Assembly: GCA_035268885.1 (NCBI GenBank)
Contig: DATFKA010000060.1
Coordinates: 1 to 64,000 of the forward strand
Direction of reading: 5' to 3'
Length of the DNA: 64,000 nucleotides
From: DATFKA01 sp035268885
GTDB taxonomy: Bacteria > Bacteroidota > Bacteroidia > Chitinophagales > Saprospiraceae
In this document: positions 9,724 through 18,163 of the stretch, piece after piece
Position numbering within the stretch: position 1 is the stretch's first letter
Layout of the letters: every line of letters starts with the position of its first letter
Made by a program: the position numbers and the translations under genes
The notes under the pieces: model-generated
The model's input: only the letters and a program-made list of their open reading frames with translations
Databases searched by the model: none
Told to the model about the DNA's origin: nothing

Positions 9724-10089
9724 ATGATTAAAAAAATCCTTCCCTATCTACTGGCCGCCCTGATGCTATTAGGTGCCTACGGACATATCGCCAATCCAGA
9801 CTTTTACGGTCCCATGGTCCCGGCCTTCATTCCCCTGGATATAGCGAATTGGATATCCGTAGTGGTAGAAGCAGCCATCGGTATTGGATTAATCATCCCT
9901 TCCACCCGAAAAATGGCGGCCCGGGGCTTCTTTATACTGATGATTGTATTCCTACCCATTCACATCTGGGATGTGATCCAGGAGACACCGGTGGTAGGCA
10001 GCCGACGAGCGGCCCTGATCCGGCTGCTTGTGCAATTCCTGCTCATCTACGCCGGCTGGTATGTGCAGCGGAGTTCGCAGGCTAAGTGA
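9724..10089 (+). CDS. DoxX-like integral membrane protein (121 aa)
   Basis: A small protein with about four hydrophobic helices: LPYLLAALMLLGAYGHI, IANWISVVVEAAIGIGLII, GFFILMIVFLPIHIWDVI and LIRLLVQFLLIYAGWYV. Length, the GAYGHI motif in helix 1 and the helix spacing fit the DoxX/DoxX-like family, whose members are membrane proteins linked in a few cases to redox stress. I chose the ATG at 9724 because it places the first hydrophobic helix at the N-terminus; an upstream in-frame TTG at 9598 would add 42 residues without family-like character. The next gene, a serpin, starts 78 bases downstream. Confidence 0.65.
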   Translation: MIKKILPYLLAALMLLGAYGHIANPDFYGPMVPAFIPLDIANWISVVVEAAIGIGLIIPSTRKMAARGFFILMIVFLPIHIWDVIQETPVVGSRRAALIRLLVQFLLIYAGWYVQRSSQAK

Positions 10090-10167
10090 GTACGCTTCAA
10101 ACCATTTACAAAATAACTTCCCAACCTTAGCCCCGATCCGAGCGTCTTACTAATAAAACATATCCTT

Positions 10168-11412
10168 ATGAACAGCACGAAATTGTTATTCGTCCTCCTA
10201 TTGGTTGGACTTTTTGCCTGTAGTAAAGAAGAACCACTGCAGATTACTGACCCTGATCACCCTAACCCCAACGTTCAAACAGCAGCTCTCTCATCCTCCA
10301 TGACCGATTTCTCCCAAGATTTGCTGGAAAAAGTACTGGAGGAAGAACCGGATGAGAATGTTGTGATCTCCCCCTTGAGTGTCGCCGCCGCCTTGTATAT
10401 GACTTACAATGGCGCCAACGGTAGTACCCGATCAGCCATGAGCCAAACATTGGCGCTGAACGATATGACCGTTGATACGCTCAATGCCGCTTACGAAGCA
10501 CTCAGCCATTTACTTCAGTCTACCTCCGGAAATACGGAGCTACACTTGGCCAATGCAGTCTTTTGGGACGAAAACCGAATTACGCCCTCCGCAGATTTCC
10601 TGAACCCGATGGAGACCCATTACCAGGCCGAAACGGTCGCAGCAGATTTTGAAAATAATCCAACCGAAGTGCTGACAATTATTAATGATTGGGTAAACGA
10701 TAAAACCGAAGGCAGAATAGAGAAAATCCTGGAAGAATTGAATCCCGAGGAAGTGATGTTTTTGGTTAACGCTTTGTATTTTACGGGTGATTGGGCGCAA
10801 CCTTTCGCTGCTGAATCAACGACCGATCGGGATTTTATTCTTTCAAACGGCAACACGATCCAGGTACCTACCATGTTTCAGGACGATGAATTCCTATTCT
10901 TCCAGGACGAAGCATTTTCAGCCGTTGAACTCGATTTTGACGATACTGATTACGCGATGCAATTTGTCCTGCCCAGCGCAGAGCAAAATATTTCGGAATG
11001 GCTGAACCAAGAGCGATTGATTAGTATTAATCAAAGCCTAAGCGATCAGGCCACAGTAGGGCGAGTGATGGTTCTACTTCCAAAATTTGAGATCAATTAC
11101 AAGATTCAACTCAACGAAGTACTCCAATCATTGGGCATGGAAGTCGCCTTTGATCCCGGCAGCGCGGATTTCTCAAATTTGGGAAGCCTGGCCTACGGCA
11201 ATGCCTACCTTAGCCGAGTGGAGCATAAGACGTTTTTAAAGATTGACGAAAAAGGCGCAGAAGGAGCCGCCGTGACCAGTGTCGGAATTGGAGTGACCTC
11301 TGCTCCTCCCACTATCCATTTTAATCGTCCATTTTTAATTCAATTATTGCATAAACCTAGTGGCACCACAGTTTTTGCTGGTGTCATTCAAGATCCCATG
11401 GCTACGAATTAA
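10168..11412 (+). CDS. Serpin family protease inhibitor, lipoprotein
   Basis: A 414-residue serpin with a lipoprotein signal (LLVGLFAC, Cys at about 18), so it is probably anchored to a membrane facing the periplasm or cell surface. Core signatures are present: the early NVVISPLSVAAAL, the breach/shutter segment FLVNALYFTGDW, and the C-terminal FNRPFLIQLLHKPSGTTVFAG. The hinge of the reactive loop reads DEKGAEGAAVTSVGIG, small residues that permit loop insertion, as in inhibitory serpins. Aligning the loop with human antitrypsin without gaps places Thr at P1 and Ser at P1', suggesting an elastase- or subtilisin-like target; that is inference. P14 is Ala rather than the common Thr/Ser. Bacterial serpins are uncommon and are thought to protect against host or own proteases. 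Confidence 0.92.
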   Translation: MNSTKLLFVLLLVGLFACSKEEPLQITDPDHPNPNVQTAALSSSMTDFSQDLLEKVLEEEPDENVVISPLSVAAALYMTYNGANGSTRSAMSQTLALNDMTVDTLNAAYEALSHLLQSTSGNTELHLANAVFWDENRITPSADFLNPMETHYQAETVAADFENNPTEVLTIINDWVNDKTEGRIEKILEELNPEEVMFLVNALYFTGDWAQPFAAESTTDRDFILSNGNTIQVPTMFQDDEFLFFQDEAFSAVELDFDDTDYAMQFVLPSAEQNISEWLNQERLISINQSLSDQATVGRVMVLLPKFEINYKIQLNEVLQSLGMEVAFDPGSADFSNLGSLAYGNAYLSRVEHKTFLKIDEKGAEGAAVTSVGIGVTSAPPTIHFNRPFLIQLLHKPSGTTVFAGVIQDPMATN

Positions 11413-11437
11413 AACCATTCCTGAGCGTTCCTCGACC

Positions 11438-11461
11438 GCTGGTGACTTCGGTATCACCAGC
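11438..11461 (+). terminator. Possible hairpin after the serpin gene
   Basis: An 8-base perfect stem (GCTGGTGA with TCACCAGC) with a loop containing TTCG lies 25 bases after the serpin stop codon. No T-run follows, so its role as a terminator is tentative. Confidence 0.35.
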
Positions 11462-11536
11462 ACCACCAGCGGTAGGGACGCAGTGATGGCGAAACTAGCA
11501 TTTTAAATGGAAGGCTTACCAATAGCTTCTTGTTTT

Positions 11537-12002
11537 CTACCGCTCCGTATATTCAAAAATCAGTCCCACCAGTCTAAAAATCCCCGTAGAAGTATCGGCA
11601 GTATCTGTCCCTAATCTCCTAATAAGTATGCTCAAGATTTTTGTATCTACATCCCGTAGGTTATTGCCTCCGCCTGTGAAAACATAAGTCTCTTCTGCCA
11701 GCACTCCAGCTGAGCTAGGAGAGGATAGTGTCACTGCTCCACCAGGTATCCGTTGTACTGGTGTAGAGTATTTTTATGGTGAAACCTTGCCCGTCGTAAT
11801 CAGCAGGGAGTGGAAACTGGGCAGTCATATCCTGGAAAGCTTCATCCGGAAAATCAATACTGGGGTATCCAAAGCCTCCCATGCAGAAGTCAAGGCCGTG
11901 CGCGGTATTCGATCCCTGAGCCACCCTAAAAACACCATTGGTGATATTCCCTATGAAGGTAGTCAATATTCCAAAAGTACGGTCGAGATTGACATTTTTC
12001 AT
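11537..12002 (-). pseudogene. Decayed beta-sandwich protein gene with a frameshift
   Basis: Two overlapping minus-strand reading frames join into one plausible protein. The upstream frame (12002-11715) has a candidate ATG and includes YPSIDFPDEAFQDMTAQFPL and DYDGQGFTIKILYTSTT; it runs into a stop just after position 11720. The other frame continues with GGAVTLSSPSSAG and ends with IRRLGTDTADTSTGIFRLV followed by LIFEYTER. This order resembles small beta-sandwich structural or tail-type proteins in which ..FPLPxDYDGG.., ..xxRxxxDxxDTxxGxxxLxGxxxEY.. are conserved, recalled from general pattern and not searched. The break lies around 11720-11760. No intact neighbour of the same type is present. 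Confidence 0.45.
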
Positions 12003-12027
12003 CCCTTTTTTTAGATCTCCCCGGCTG

Positions 12028-12840
12028 TTAAGCTTCGCGTGCCTTCCGCCGCCTGTAAATGGTCGACATGGTTTGCTCCAATAGCCAGGGAGAGAGGCGC
12101 TGCAGAGCCACCAGGGCCTTGCCCATGCCAGAGAAATACTGGTAGCGTTTCCTTCTGATCAACATCTGACTCAACTGGGGGGCAATCACCGAAGGGGGCG
12201 TCGCTTTTACAAATCCGTGATCGGGCTGTTGAATGATTCCTCCCTGCTCGTCGAAGATCACTTTTTGGGTATCGTTTTCCACAAAGCCGAGATAAGCGAC
12301 CCCTACGTAAACTTGTTGTTTTTTCAGCTCCAAACGCAGGGACTGGGCAAAGGCAGTTAAGGCCATTTTCGAACTGGAATAAGCCGAAGCCTCGGGGATG
12401 CCGTGAATGGCCGCTAGGCTGGAGATAAATAACACCCCTCCCTTACTTTGCTTCAGGTGGGGCAGTCCGGCTACCGTCATTTGTATAGCCCCCAGACAAT
12501 TGACCCGAAACATTTGCTCGTAGACCGTGGGTGATAATTCTTCCGCTGCCGATAGCTTGGATGACAGCGCCGCATTATTAACCAGATAATCAACTTGGCC
12601 GTAAGCAGCTACTGCCTTATTAATGATCTTTTCGCAAGATAAAGGCTCCGCCACATCCCCCTGGATCGCCAGGCCTTCAAAACCAGCCGCCCGGAAAGCT
12701 TGATAGGTCTGTTTTAATTTTTCATCATTGCGACCATTCAAGACAACTTTCGCTCCGCGCGTGGCCAGCTCCCAGGCAAAAGCTTTCCCAATCCCCTGAC
12801 TAGAGCCCGTAATCACTACAACTTTATCTTTCATCTCCAT
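12028..12840 (-). CDS. Short-chain dehydrogenase/reductase (SDR)
   Basis: A 270-residue classical SDR. The NAD(P)-binding motif TGSSQGIG lies at about residues 11-18, NNAA at about 90, the catalytic Ser in SSLAAIHG, and the YxxxK motif in YSSSK. Such enzymes oxidise or reduce hydroxyl/carbonyl groups of small molecules; the substrate is not predictable. I chose the ATG at 12840: its A is the last base of the TAA stop of the upstream epimerase gene (TAATG overlap), which indicates translational coupling. An upstream in-frame start at 12867 would extend into that gene. A C-terminal basic tail (RRRKAREA) is present. Confidence 0.88.
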   Translation of the reverse strand: MEMKDKVVVITGSSQGIGKAFAWELATRGAKVVLNGRNDEKLKQTYQAFRAAGFEGLAIQGDVAEPLSCEKIINKAVAAYGQVDYLVNNAALSSKLSAAEELSPTVYEQMFRVNCLGAIQMTVAGLPHLKQSKGGVLFISSLAAIHGIPEASAYSSSKMALTAFAQSLRLELKKQQVYVGVAYLGFVENDTQKVIFDEQGGIIQQPDHGFVKATPPSVIAPQLSQMLIRRKRYQYFSGMGKALVALQRLSPWLLEQTMSTIYRRRKAREA

Positions 12841-13823
12841 TATATATACTCGTTTTCTACAAACCAATCGTAAGCTTCCTGAATGGCAGCTTCAATTGGT
12901 GTTTGTGGCATTTTTAATTCCTGTACCGCTTTCTGGGGACTGTAATATTGGCTCTCGCAGGCAAATTTAGCCGTAGCGTGATTCATAGGGCTATCCTTCC
13001 TGGCAAGTTTTCCCCAGCCGGTACTGATCCGGCCAATGATTTGCATCAGCGCATCCGGTACGGCCAGCTTTGGAGGAGAGACCTGGGCAACCTTTGCCAT
13101 AATATGAAAGATTTCCTGGTAGCTGTGATTGACATTACCGGCAATGTAGCACTCGCCTACCCTGCCCATGGTCAAGGCGTTGATAATGGCCTGCGCCACG
13201 TCTTTTACGTAGACAAAGTTCTTACCGCCACTGGTATAACCCGGTAATTTCTTTTTCGCCAGATTGACTAAAAGCTTTCCGGAACTGGGCAGGGAATCAA
13301 AAGCGCCAATCATATAGGTCGGATTAATGATCACCGCCGGCAGGCCCCGCTCGGCTACCGCTCGTTGGACGATTTGTTGGCCTGCGTATTTGGATTCAAT
13401 ATAATCCAGCCCGTACTGGTCGCCGCCGAAAGGGGCCGTCTCATCACCCGGCTGGTCTAAGCTACCGTGCGTAAAGGAGCTGGCAGAACTAACGTGGACC
13501 ATCCGTTTAATGCCCAGCTCTACTACCGCATCAATGGCGTGCTGGGTACCTTTAACATTGATATCCCAAATCTTTGGTGATTTGGTAGGCCATACCGAGG
13601 TATTGGCCGCCGCGTGGATCACCGCCTCGCAGCCGTTCATGGCTACCAGCAAAGATTCATAATCCAAAATATCTCCAGATACCTTTTCAATTGGTAGATC
13701 GTCGATCGTTTTTGATTGGCTCCCCGGATAAACGAGCGCTTTTACGGCGTGTCCTTCCGCTAATAATAGTCGAACCAAATTGCTACCTAAGAGACCATCG
13801 GGTCCGGTAAGAAAAACCTTCAT
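12840..13823 (-). CDS. NAD-dependent epimerase/dehydratase family protein (extended SDR, DFR-like)
   Basis: A 327-residue extended SDR. The Rossmann motif TGPDGLLG follows the start directly, and a YxxxK motif is seen in YIESK after a Ser-rich strand (HVSSASSF). The order of motifs resembles dihydroflavonol-4-reductase and 3-beta-hydroxysteroid dehydrogenase-like enzymes, which in bacteria act on lipids or sugars. The ATG at 13823 is preferred over a GTG at 13838, since MKVFLTG is the canonical opening of the family. The gene is first in a two-gene operon with the SDR at 12028. The function beyond redox on a hydroxylated substrate is unknown. Confidence 0.85.
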   Translation of the reverse strand: MKVFLTGPDGLLGSNLVRLLLAEGHAVKALVYPGSQSKTIDDLPIEKVSGDILDYESLLVAMNGCEAVIHAAANTSVWPTKSPKIWDINVKGTQHAIDAVVELGIKRMVHVSSASSFTHGSLDQPGDETAPFGGDQYGLDYIESKYAGQQIVQRAVAERGLPAVIINPTYMIGAFDSLPSSGKLLVNLAKKKLPGYTSGGKNFVYVKDVAQAIINALTMGRVGECYIAGNVNHSYQEIFHIMAKVAQVSPPKLAVPDALMQIIGRISTGWGKLARKDSPMNHATAKFACESQYYSPQKAVQELKMPQTPIEAAIQEAYDWFVENEYI

Positions 13824-13882
13824 GTGTGTATTTTTCACAAAACAAGTAATAATTATTTATTCTACCTACCTAAAAACCGATC

Positions 13883-16123
13883 TTATTCCAATTCGAAAAG
13901 TAATTCTTTCGCCCCGATCAGATCAGCATGCCGTATAAAGTAGCGGTTGTAGGGCTTACCATCCAAATAAATTTGAGCGATGCGTTTTTTGCCCGCCGAG
14001 GCATCCCGACGTATCACCAGCTGCTCGTGAGGATAGTAGTCCTCATCCAGATGTAGAATAATTTCATCAAAGCGGGGTATGGTCAGGGCATACTCCGCTT
14101 TTGCCGGCGTCACTGGATAGATACCCAGCATGGAGAAAATGCTCCAGGCCGACATAGTGCCCGTATCGTCGTTGCCGGGTAAGCCGTCCGGTGCATTTTT
14201 ATAATAAGTATCCAATAATCGATTAACCGTCGCCTGCGTACGGTGCTCCTCCCCCGGCACATAATTGAACAGGTAGGGGTAAGCAATATCCGGCTCGTTG
14301 GCCATGTCGAACTGCTGGTTGTCAAATACCTTTTGCAGTTGATTTACGAAGGCCGTTTTTCCGCCCATCAGGTGCATGAGCCCTGGGATATCGTGGGGCA
14401 CCATAAAAGTATATTGCCAGGCGTTCCCTTCGATAAAACCCAAATTCTTGACAAAATTGGCCCCGGTCTCCGGATCGTAGGGCGTCAGCCAGCTACCATC
14501 ATCGTTACGCGGACGCAACAGGTTAAATTCTTTATCGAACAATTTACGATAAGAAAGGGCTCTTTCGCGAAAGCGGCGCGCATCTTTCGTCCTCCCCAAT
14601 GCCTCCGCTAACTGTGCAATCGCAAAGTCCGACATATTGTATTCCTGGGTAATGGACACACTCCCACTGTTCGTGGTTTTGGTGGTCAGATACCCTTTGG
14701 ACAAATAATCTTCCAGGCCGGGACGCAACGGATTATCCTCGACTTGCTCCGCACTTTTAAGCATGGCTTCGTAGGCTTTATTCACGTCAAACTCGCGAAT
14801 TCCTTTGAGGTAAGTATCGGTAATAATGATACCCGCCGGATCCCCCACCATCGTCGTGGTTTCGGTCGCGTTGAGTTCCCATTTGGGGAGCCAACCCGAT
14901 TCGTCGTAGATTTGTAGCATACTGCGCACCATATCCGCTTGCTGTTTGGGATAAACCAGACTCATCAATTGATGCAGGTTGCGATAGGTATCCCACAGGG
15001 AAAAGACCGTATAGCGGGTACCTTCTGTACGTAAGGTCTCCCGATTTTGCATTTTGGGGTATTCGCCATTATAGTCGTTCAGGGTATTGGGGTGAATCAG
15101 GGTATGGTACAGCGCGGTATAGAAAATGGTCTTATCCGTTTCGCTACCTCCCTTCACCTCTATCCGAGACAGGTGTGCCCTCCATTCCTCCTGGGTCTGC
15201 TGTCGGATTTGCTCAAAACTGCTGCCACTGGTCTCTTTTTCCAGATTTTCGCGCGCATTCTCGATGCTGACGTAGGAGACGCCAATTTTAAGCGTGACTT
15301 CGGTGGCTTCCGCAAAATTGTAACGCAGATAGGCCCCAATTTCATTACCAATGACCGGCTGTCGAAAGTCTTTCTTGATCCGCGTTTGACCATTATAACC
15401 CATCCACTGTGCTTCTACCCCCTCGTATTCGGGAGGTTTCTTCCAAATACCCGACTCCTTTGCCGGTACCGATAGGCGCGCTACAAAGTATACCGGATAA
15501 GCTTCCTCGGGTTTGTAGTAACAAAAGGAACCTACGTAGCGTATTCCTTCCACCTCGGTCGGGGACACCATCTGTACCATGGCTCCCTGCTCATTGGTGA
15601 GTCCCAGGCCTAAGTTGAGTAGTATATTGGCCTCCCCTTTCGGGAAAAAATAGCGACTCACGCCCGTGCGAGTCGTGGCGGTAGCTTCTACCTTTATATT
15701 GTATTGATCAAGTTCGGTGCGATAATAGCCAGGCCGAGCTGTCTCGTTTTTATACGTACTACCGTACTCAGCCGGATCGGTCTCCAGTGCTCCGGTCGTA
15801 GGCATGGCAATGATCACCCCCAGTTCGGGACAACCCACGCCACTCAGATTGACGTGGCTAAAGCCAGTCAAAAAACGATTATCGCTGGTGTATGGCGTCG
15901 ACCACCAACGACTATCCTTCTCGAAAGGTAAATTTTGTTCACCCGCAACGTTGAAAGGCGACACATTAGCCATACCACGAACCGCAATCGGCCCCGGATT
16001 AGTGGTACCGAAATTGGAAGTGCCGATAAAGGGGTTTACGTAAGTAAGGGGATCATTCTGGCCCGGCAATGCCAATGACCCAAATAATAATAGGAACAGT
16101 AAAAAGACCTTATTTACACTCAT
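13883..16123 (-). CDS. GH92 family alpha-mannosidase, secreted
   Basis: A 746-residue exported glycosidase with a signal peptide (KVFLLFLLLFGSLALPGQ). The mature N-terminus opens with YVNPFIGTSNFGTTNPG and a GMANVSPF segment, a GH92 hallmark. Later landmarks are FSLWDTYRNLHQL, YNMSDFAIAQLAE, NEPDIAYPYLFNYV and GNDDTGTMSAWSIFSMLG, all in the order expected for the family's (alpha/alpha)6 catalytic domain. GH92 enzymes are calcium-dependent exo-alpha-mannosidases acting on N-glycans or fungal/algal mannans. It is preceded by an aminotransferase gene 80 bases upstream. No SusC/SusD pair is nearby, so it is not part of an obvious polysaccharide utilisation locus. Confidence 0.92.
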   Translation of the reverse strand: MSVNKVFLLFLLLFGSLALPGQNDPLTYVNPFIGTSNFGTTNPGPIAVRGMANVSPFNVAGEQNLPFEKDSRWWSTPYTSDNRFLTGFSHVNLSGVGCPELGVIIAMPTTGALETDPAEYGSTYKNETARPGYYRTELDQYNIKVEATATTRTGVSRYFFPKGEANILLNLGLGLTNEQGAMVQMVSPTEVEGIRYVGSFCYYKPEEAYPVYFVARLSVPAKESGIWKKPPEYEGVEAQWMGYNGQTRIKKDFRQPVIGNEIGAYLRYNFAEATEVTLKIGVSYVSIENARENLEKETSGSSFEQIRQQTQEEWRAHLSRIEVKGGSETDKTIFYTALYHTLIHPNTLNDYNGEYPKMQNRETLRTEGTRYTVFSLWDTYRNLHQLMSLVYPKQQADMVRSMLQIYDESGWLPKWELNATETTTMVGDPAGIIITDTYLKGIREFDVNKAYEAMLKSAEQVEDNPLRPGLEDYLSKGYLTTKTTNSGSVSITQEYNMSDFAIAQLAEALGRTKDARRFRERALSYRKLFDKEFNLLRPRNDDGSWLTPYDPETGANFVKNLGFIEGNAWQYTFMVPHDIPGLMHLMGGKTAFVNQLQKVFDNQQFDMANEPDIAYPYLFNYVPGEEHRTQATVNRLLDTYYKNAPDGLPGNDDTGTMSAWSIFSMLGIYPVTPAKAEYALTIPRFDEIILHLDEDYYPHEQLVIRRDASAGKKRIAQIYLDGKPYNRYFIRHADLIGAKELLFELE

Positions 16124-16202
16124 TGATGCTACCGTATTTTTTGTTTAGTCTAATTTTCCCTGACAATCTTTACCCCTTCCCAGGAAACGAACTCGCGAAT
16201 TT

Positions 16203-17519
16203 TTAGCCTTTAGCCTTTGAAACATATGCTTGTAAGCGTTCCATCGCCACCTTCTGATCTGCGGGGCTAAGGTAGGAGATCACCATGCGGTACCACCCCT
16301 TCTCCCGATGACCAAACCCATCGGCCGGGGTTAATAGAATACCCGTAGTGTGATAGATATCCAACCAAAGTTCGCGCTGGGCTTCGTCCGTTTTTGCGCT
16401 AAGCAGCCCCGAAAGATCCATCCAAATGAATAAACTCCCCCGGGAAGGATAATAAGGTACTCCGACTTCCCTCAGTGCTTTGACTACCCCTATATAAGCC
16501 TCCGTCAGGGCTTTTTTATTCCGTGCCAGGTAATCTGCCATAAAAGCGCGATCCAGCAGCACTTCCTGAAGAACCCACTGCGCATAATTCGATACCATCC
16601 GGGTCAGATTGCCATTGCTGTATGCTTTGAGAAAGTCCTCATTGTAGGAGTGTATAAACCCCATCCGAAAACCAGAAATCCCTAAATCCTTAGAAAAGGC
16701 GTACCACAGATGTAAAAAAGGGCTCTTGCGGCGGACCATAATCTGTCCAAAAGATAGATAAGGTACCTGATCTTCGTAGTCCGAGGCAATGGCCGGATGA
16801 GCAGTATCGATGACCGACAGTCCGTAAATTTCACTGACGATCATATGGATTTTATGTGCCTCACACCAGTCCGCTATACGCTCTAGTTGCACTGCTGCGT
16901 AAACGCCCCCCGTTGGGTTATCCGGAGTAGTCAGTATGATCATACGCAGGCGACTCCCTTCCGACTCGATAGCCTTCTTCGCTTCCTCCAATTGCGTAAT
17001 TTCAATCTCCAGTCCGGCTTTCATTGATAATAAATCCCGGTGGCGGGGTAAATCGTAACGCCTGACGCCCGCTACGGCACCGATATCACTGGTATAGACC
17101 GGATAGGCCGGTGCCGGTATAATTGCCGTATCCCCGGGATTCGCCAGGCTCAAAGCGGTCAATTCAATGACGGAACTCAGACCGGCCGAGGCCCCCAGTG
17201 TCTCCGGCTCAATAGCTTGCCCAATCAGGAATTCTCCCATAAAGGAGGCTAGTGCCGCCCGGAAAGAATCGGCCCCCATTGGGTTTTCATAGCCCGCTAC
17301 CCATTCCGGAATCGCCCTTTCCCTGGTAATTTGCTGCATTTTTTGAGCCAACATGGACCAGGTCAACTTGTTCTCCGCTACGTTGACGGGAAATCTACCC
17401 TCCGGATTATCTTCTTTATGGTATTGATTACTGGTGGCTTCAAAATAAAGATCCAGATCTACCCGGGCGGGCTTATTGACGGTTTCTTGGGCTCTTTTTG
17501 ACAAGTAATTTTCGGACAT
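16203..17519 (-). CDS. Class I/II PLP-dependent aminotransferase, ACC-synthase-like
   Basis: A 438-residue fold-type I PLP enzyme. Visible landmarks are VAENKLTW near residue 45, the TTPDNPTGG loop, SEIYGLSV with the cofactor-binding Tyr, and the Schiff-base lysine in FSKDLGISGFRMG. The combination of an AEN-x-L motif and SKDxGxxGFRxG is typical of the clade containing 1-aminocyclopropane-1-carboxylate synthase, though bacterial relatives are mostly aminotransferases or lyases of other amino acids. The start at 17519 gives MSENYLSKRAQ; a longer in-frame start at 17603 adds a stretch without family-like character. The gene is followed by GH92. The actual reaction is undetermined. Confidence 0.85.
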   Translation of the reverse strand: MSENYLSKRAQETVNKPARVDLDLYFEATSNQYHKEDNPEGRFPVNVAENKLTWSMLAQKMQQITRERAIPEWVAGYENPMGADSFRAALASFMGEFLIGQAIEPETLGASAGLSSVIELTALSLANPGDTAIIPAPAYPVYTSDIGAVAGVRRYDLPRHRDLLSMKAGLEIEITQLEEAKKAIESEGSRLRMIILTTPDNPTGGVYAAVQLERIADWCEAHKIHMIVSEIYGLSVIDTAHPAIASDYEDQVPYLSFGQIMVRRKSPFLHLWYAFSKDLGISGFRMGFIHSYNEDFLKAYSNGNLTRMVSNYAQWVLQEVLLDRAFMADYLARNKKALTEAYIGVVKALREVGVPYYPSRGSLFIWMDLSGLLSAKTDEAQRELWLDIYHTTGILLTPADGFGHREKGWYRMVISYLSPADQKVAMERLQAYVSKAKG

Positions 17520-17680
17520 AAATATAATTGGTGATTTGTTGATGCGTGAAGTTATTGAAAAGTAAGAGAAAAATCTAATCCTCCCATCCAAGTACCTGAC
17601 CATTCAACAATTATAGATCCTGTGATAAAAATCATTTAAAACACGAGGTAGAGCCTTTATTTTTAGAGCAAAACGAAAAC

Positions 17681-17884
17681 ATGCTTAAATTCTATGTTAT
17701 CCTTATCAGCTCCGTCCTTTTGTTAGGCGTTGTCCTTCTCATCTTCATCCCGACCAATGGCATGCTGGCCTTTGGTACGATGGTCCTACCCATTCTCATT
17801 ATTGTATTGGCTTACCTGATTTTGCGTAGTAAAGAAAAGCCGGATAAAAAGTTCGACGATGATAATTGGTACGATCAGCCCTGA
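17681..17884 (+). CDS. Small two-helix membrane protein (67 aa)
   Basis: The protein has two hydrophobic helices (about residues 4-25 and 30-48) and a short acidic/basic tail ending in DDDNWYDQP. It is not similar to anything I can name. Its own ATG and a run of consistent codon use support it as a gene. A foldback element lies 86 bases downstream. Confidence 0.5.
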   Translation: MLKFYVILISSVLLLGVVLLIFIPTNGMLAFGTMVLPILIIVLAYLILRSKEKPDKKFDDDNWYDQP

Positions 17885-17970
17885 AACCCTATTCTTCTTT
17901 TCAAAGAAACAATATTCAGAACTAACATTTTACCAGATTGATGTGTTATAATAAAGACTTATTTCTTAAC

Positions 17971-18143
17971 GAAGTTATTTAAAAACTCCTCACTGAGCCC
18001 TTGGCAACACATTGAAAGCCAATACGGCAGCTCTTTTTTCCCTTCGTCCGCCTGAGGCGGATGGCTACGAGAAAAAAAATAGCCTTGTCTTGACTTCCAA
18101 GCCGTTACCAATCATCTCACCAGGAAAATTCTTAAACAACTTC
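17971..18143 (+). mobile_element. MITE-like foldback element, family A copy 2
   Basis: A 173-base non-coding element bounded by GAAGTTATTTAAAAACTC and TTCTTAAACAACTTC, with the 3-bp direct repeat AAC on both sides. The two halves are imperfect inverted copies of each other around the palindrome TCCGCCTGAGGCGGA at 18047-18061, so the whole strand can fold into one long hairpin. It is nearly identical to the copy at 59123 and to the truncated copy at 34926. It lies 20 bases upstream of the coiled-coil gene and so forms part of that gene's 5' region. Confidence 0.8.
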
Positions 18144-18163
18144 AACTAAAACCAACTGATACT

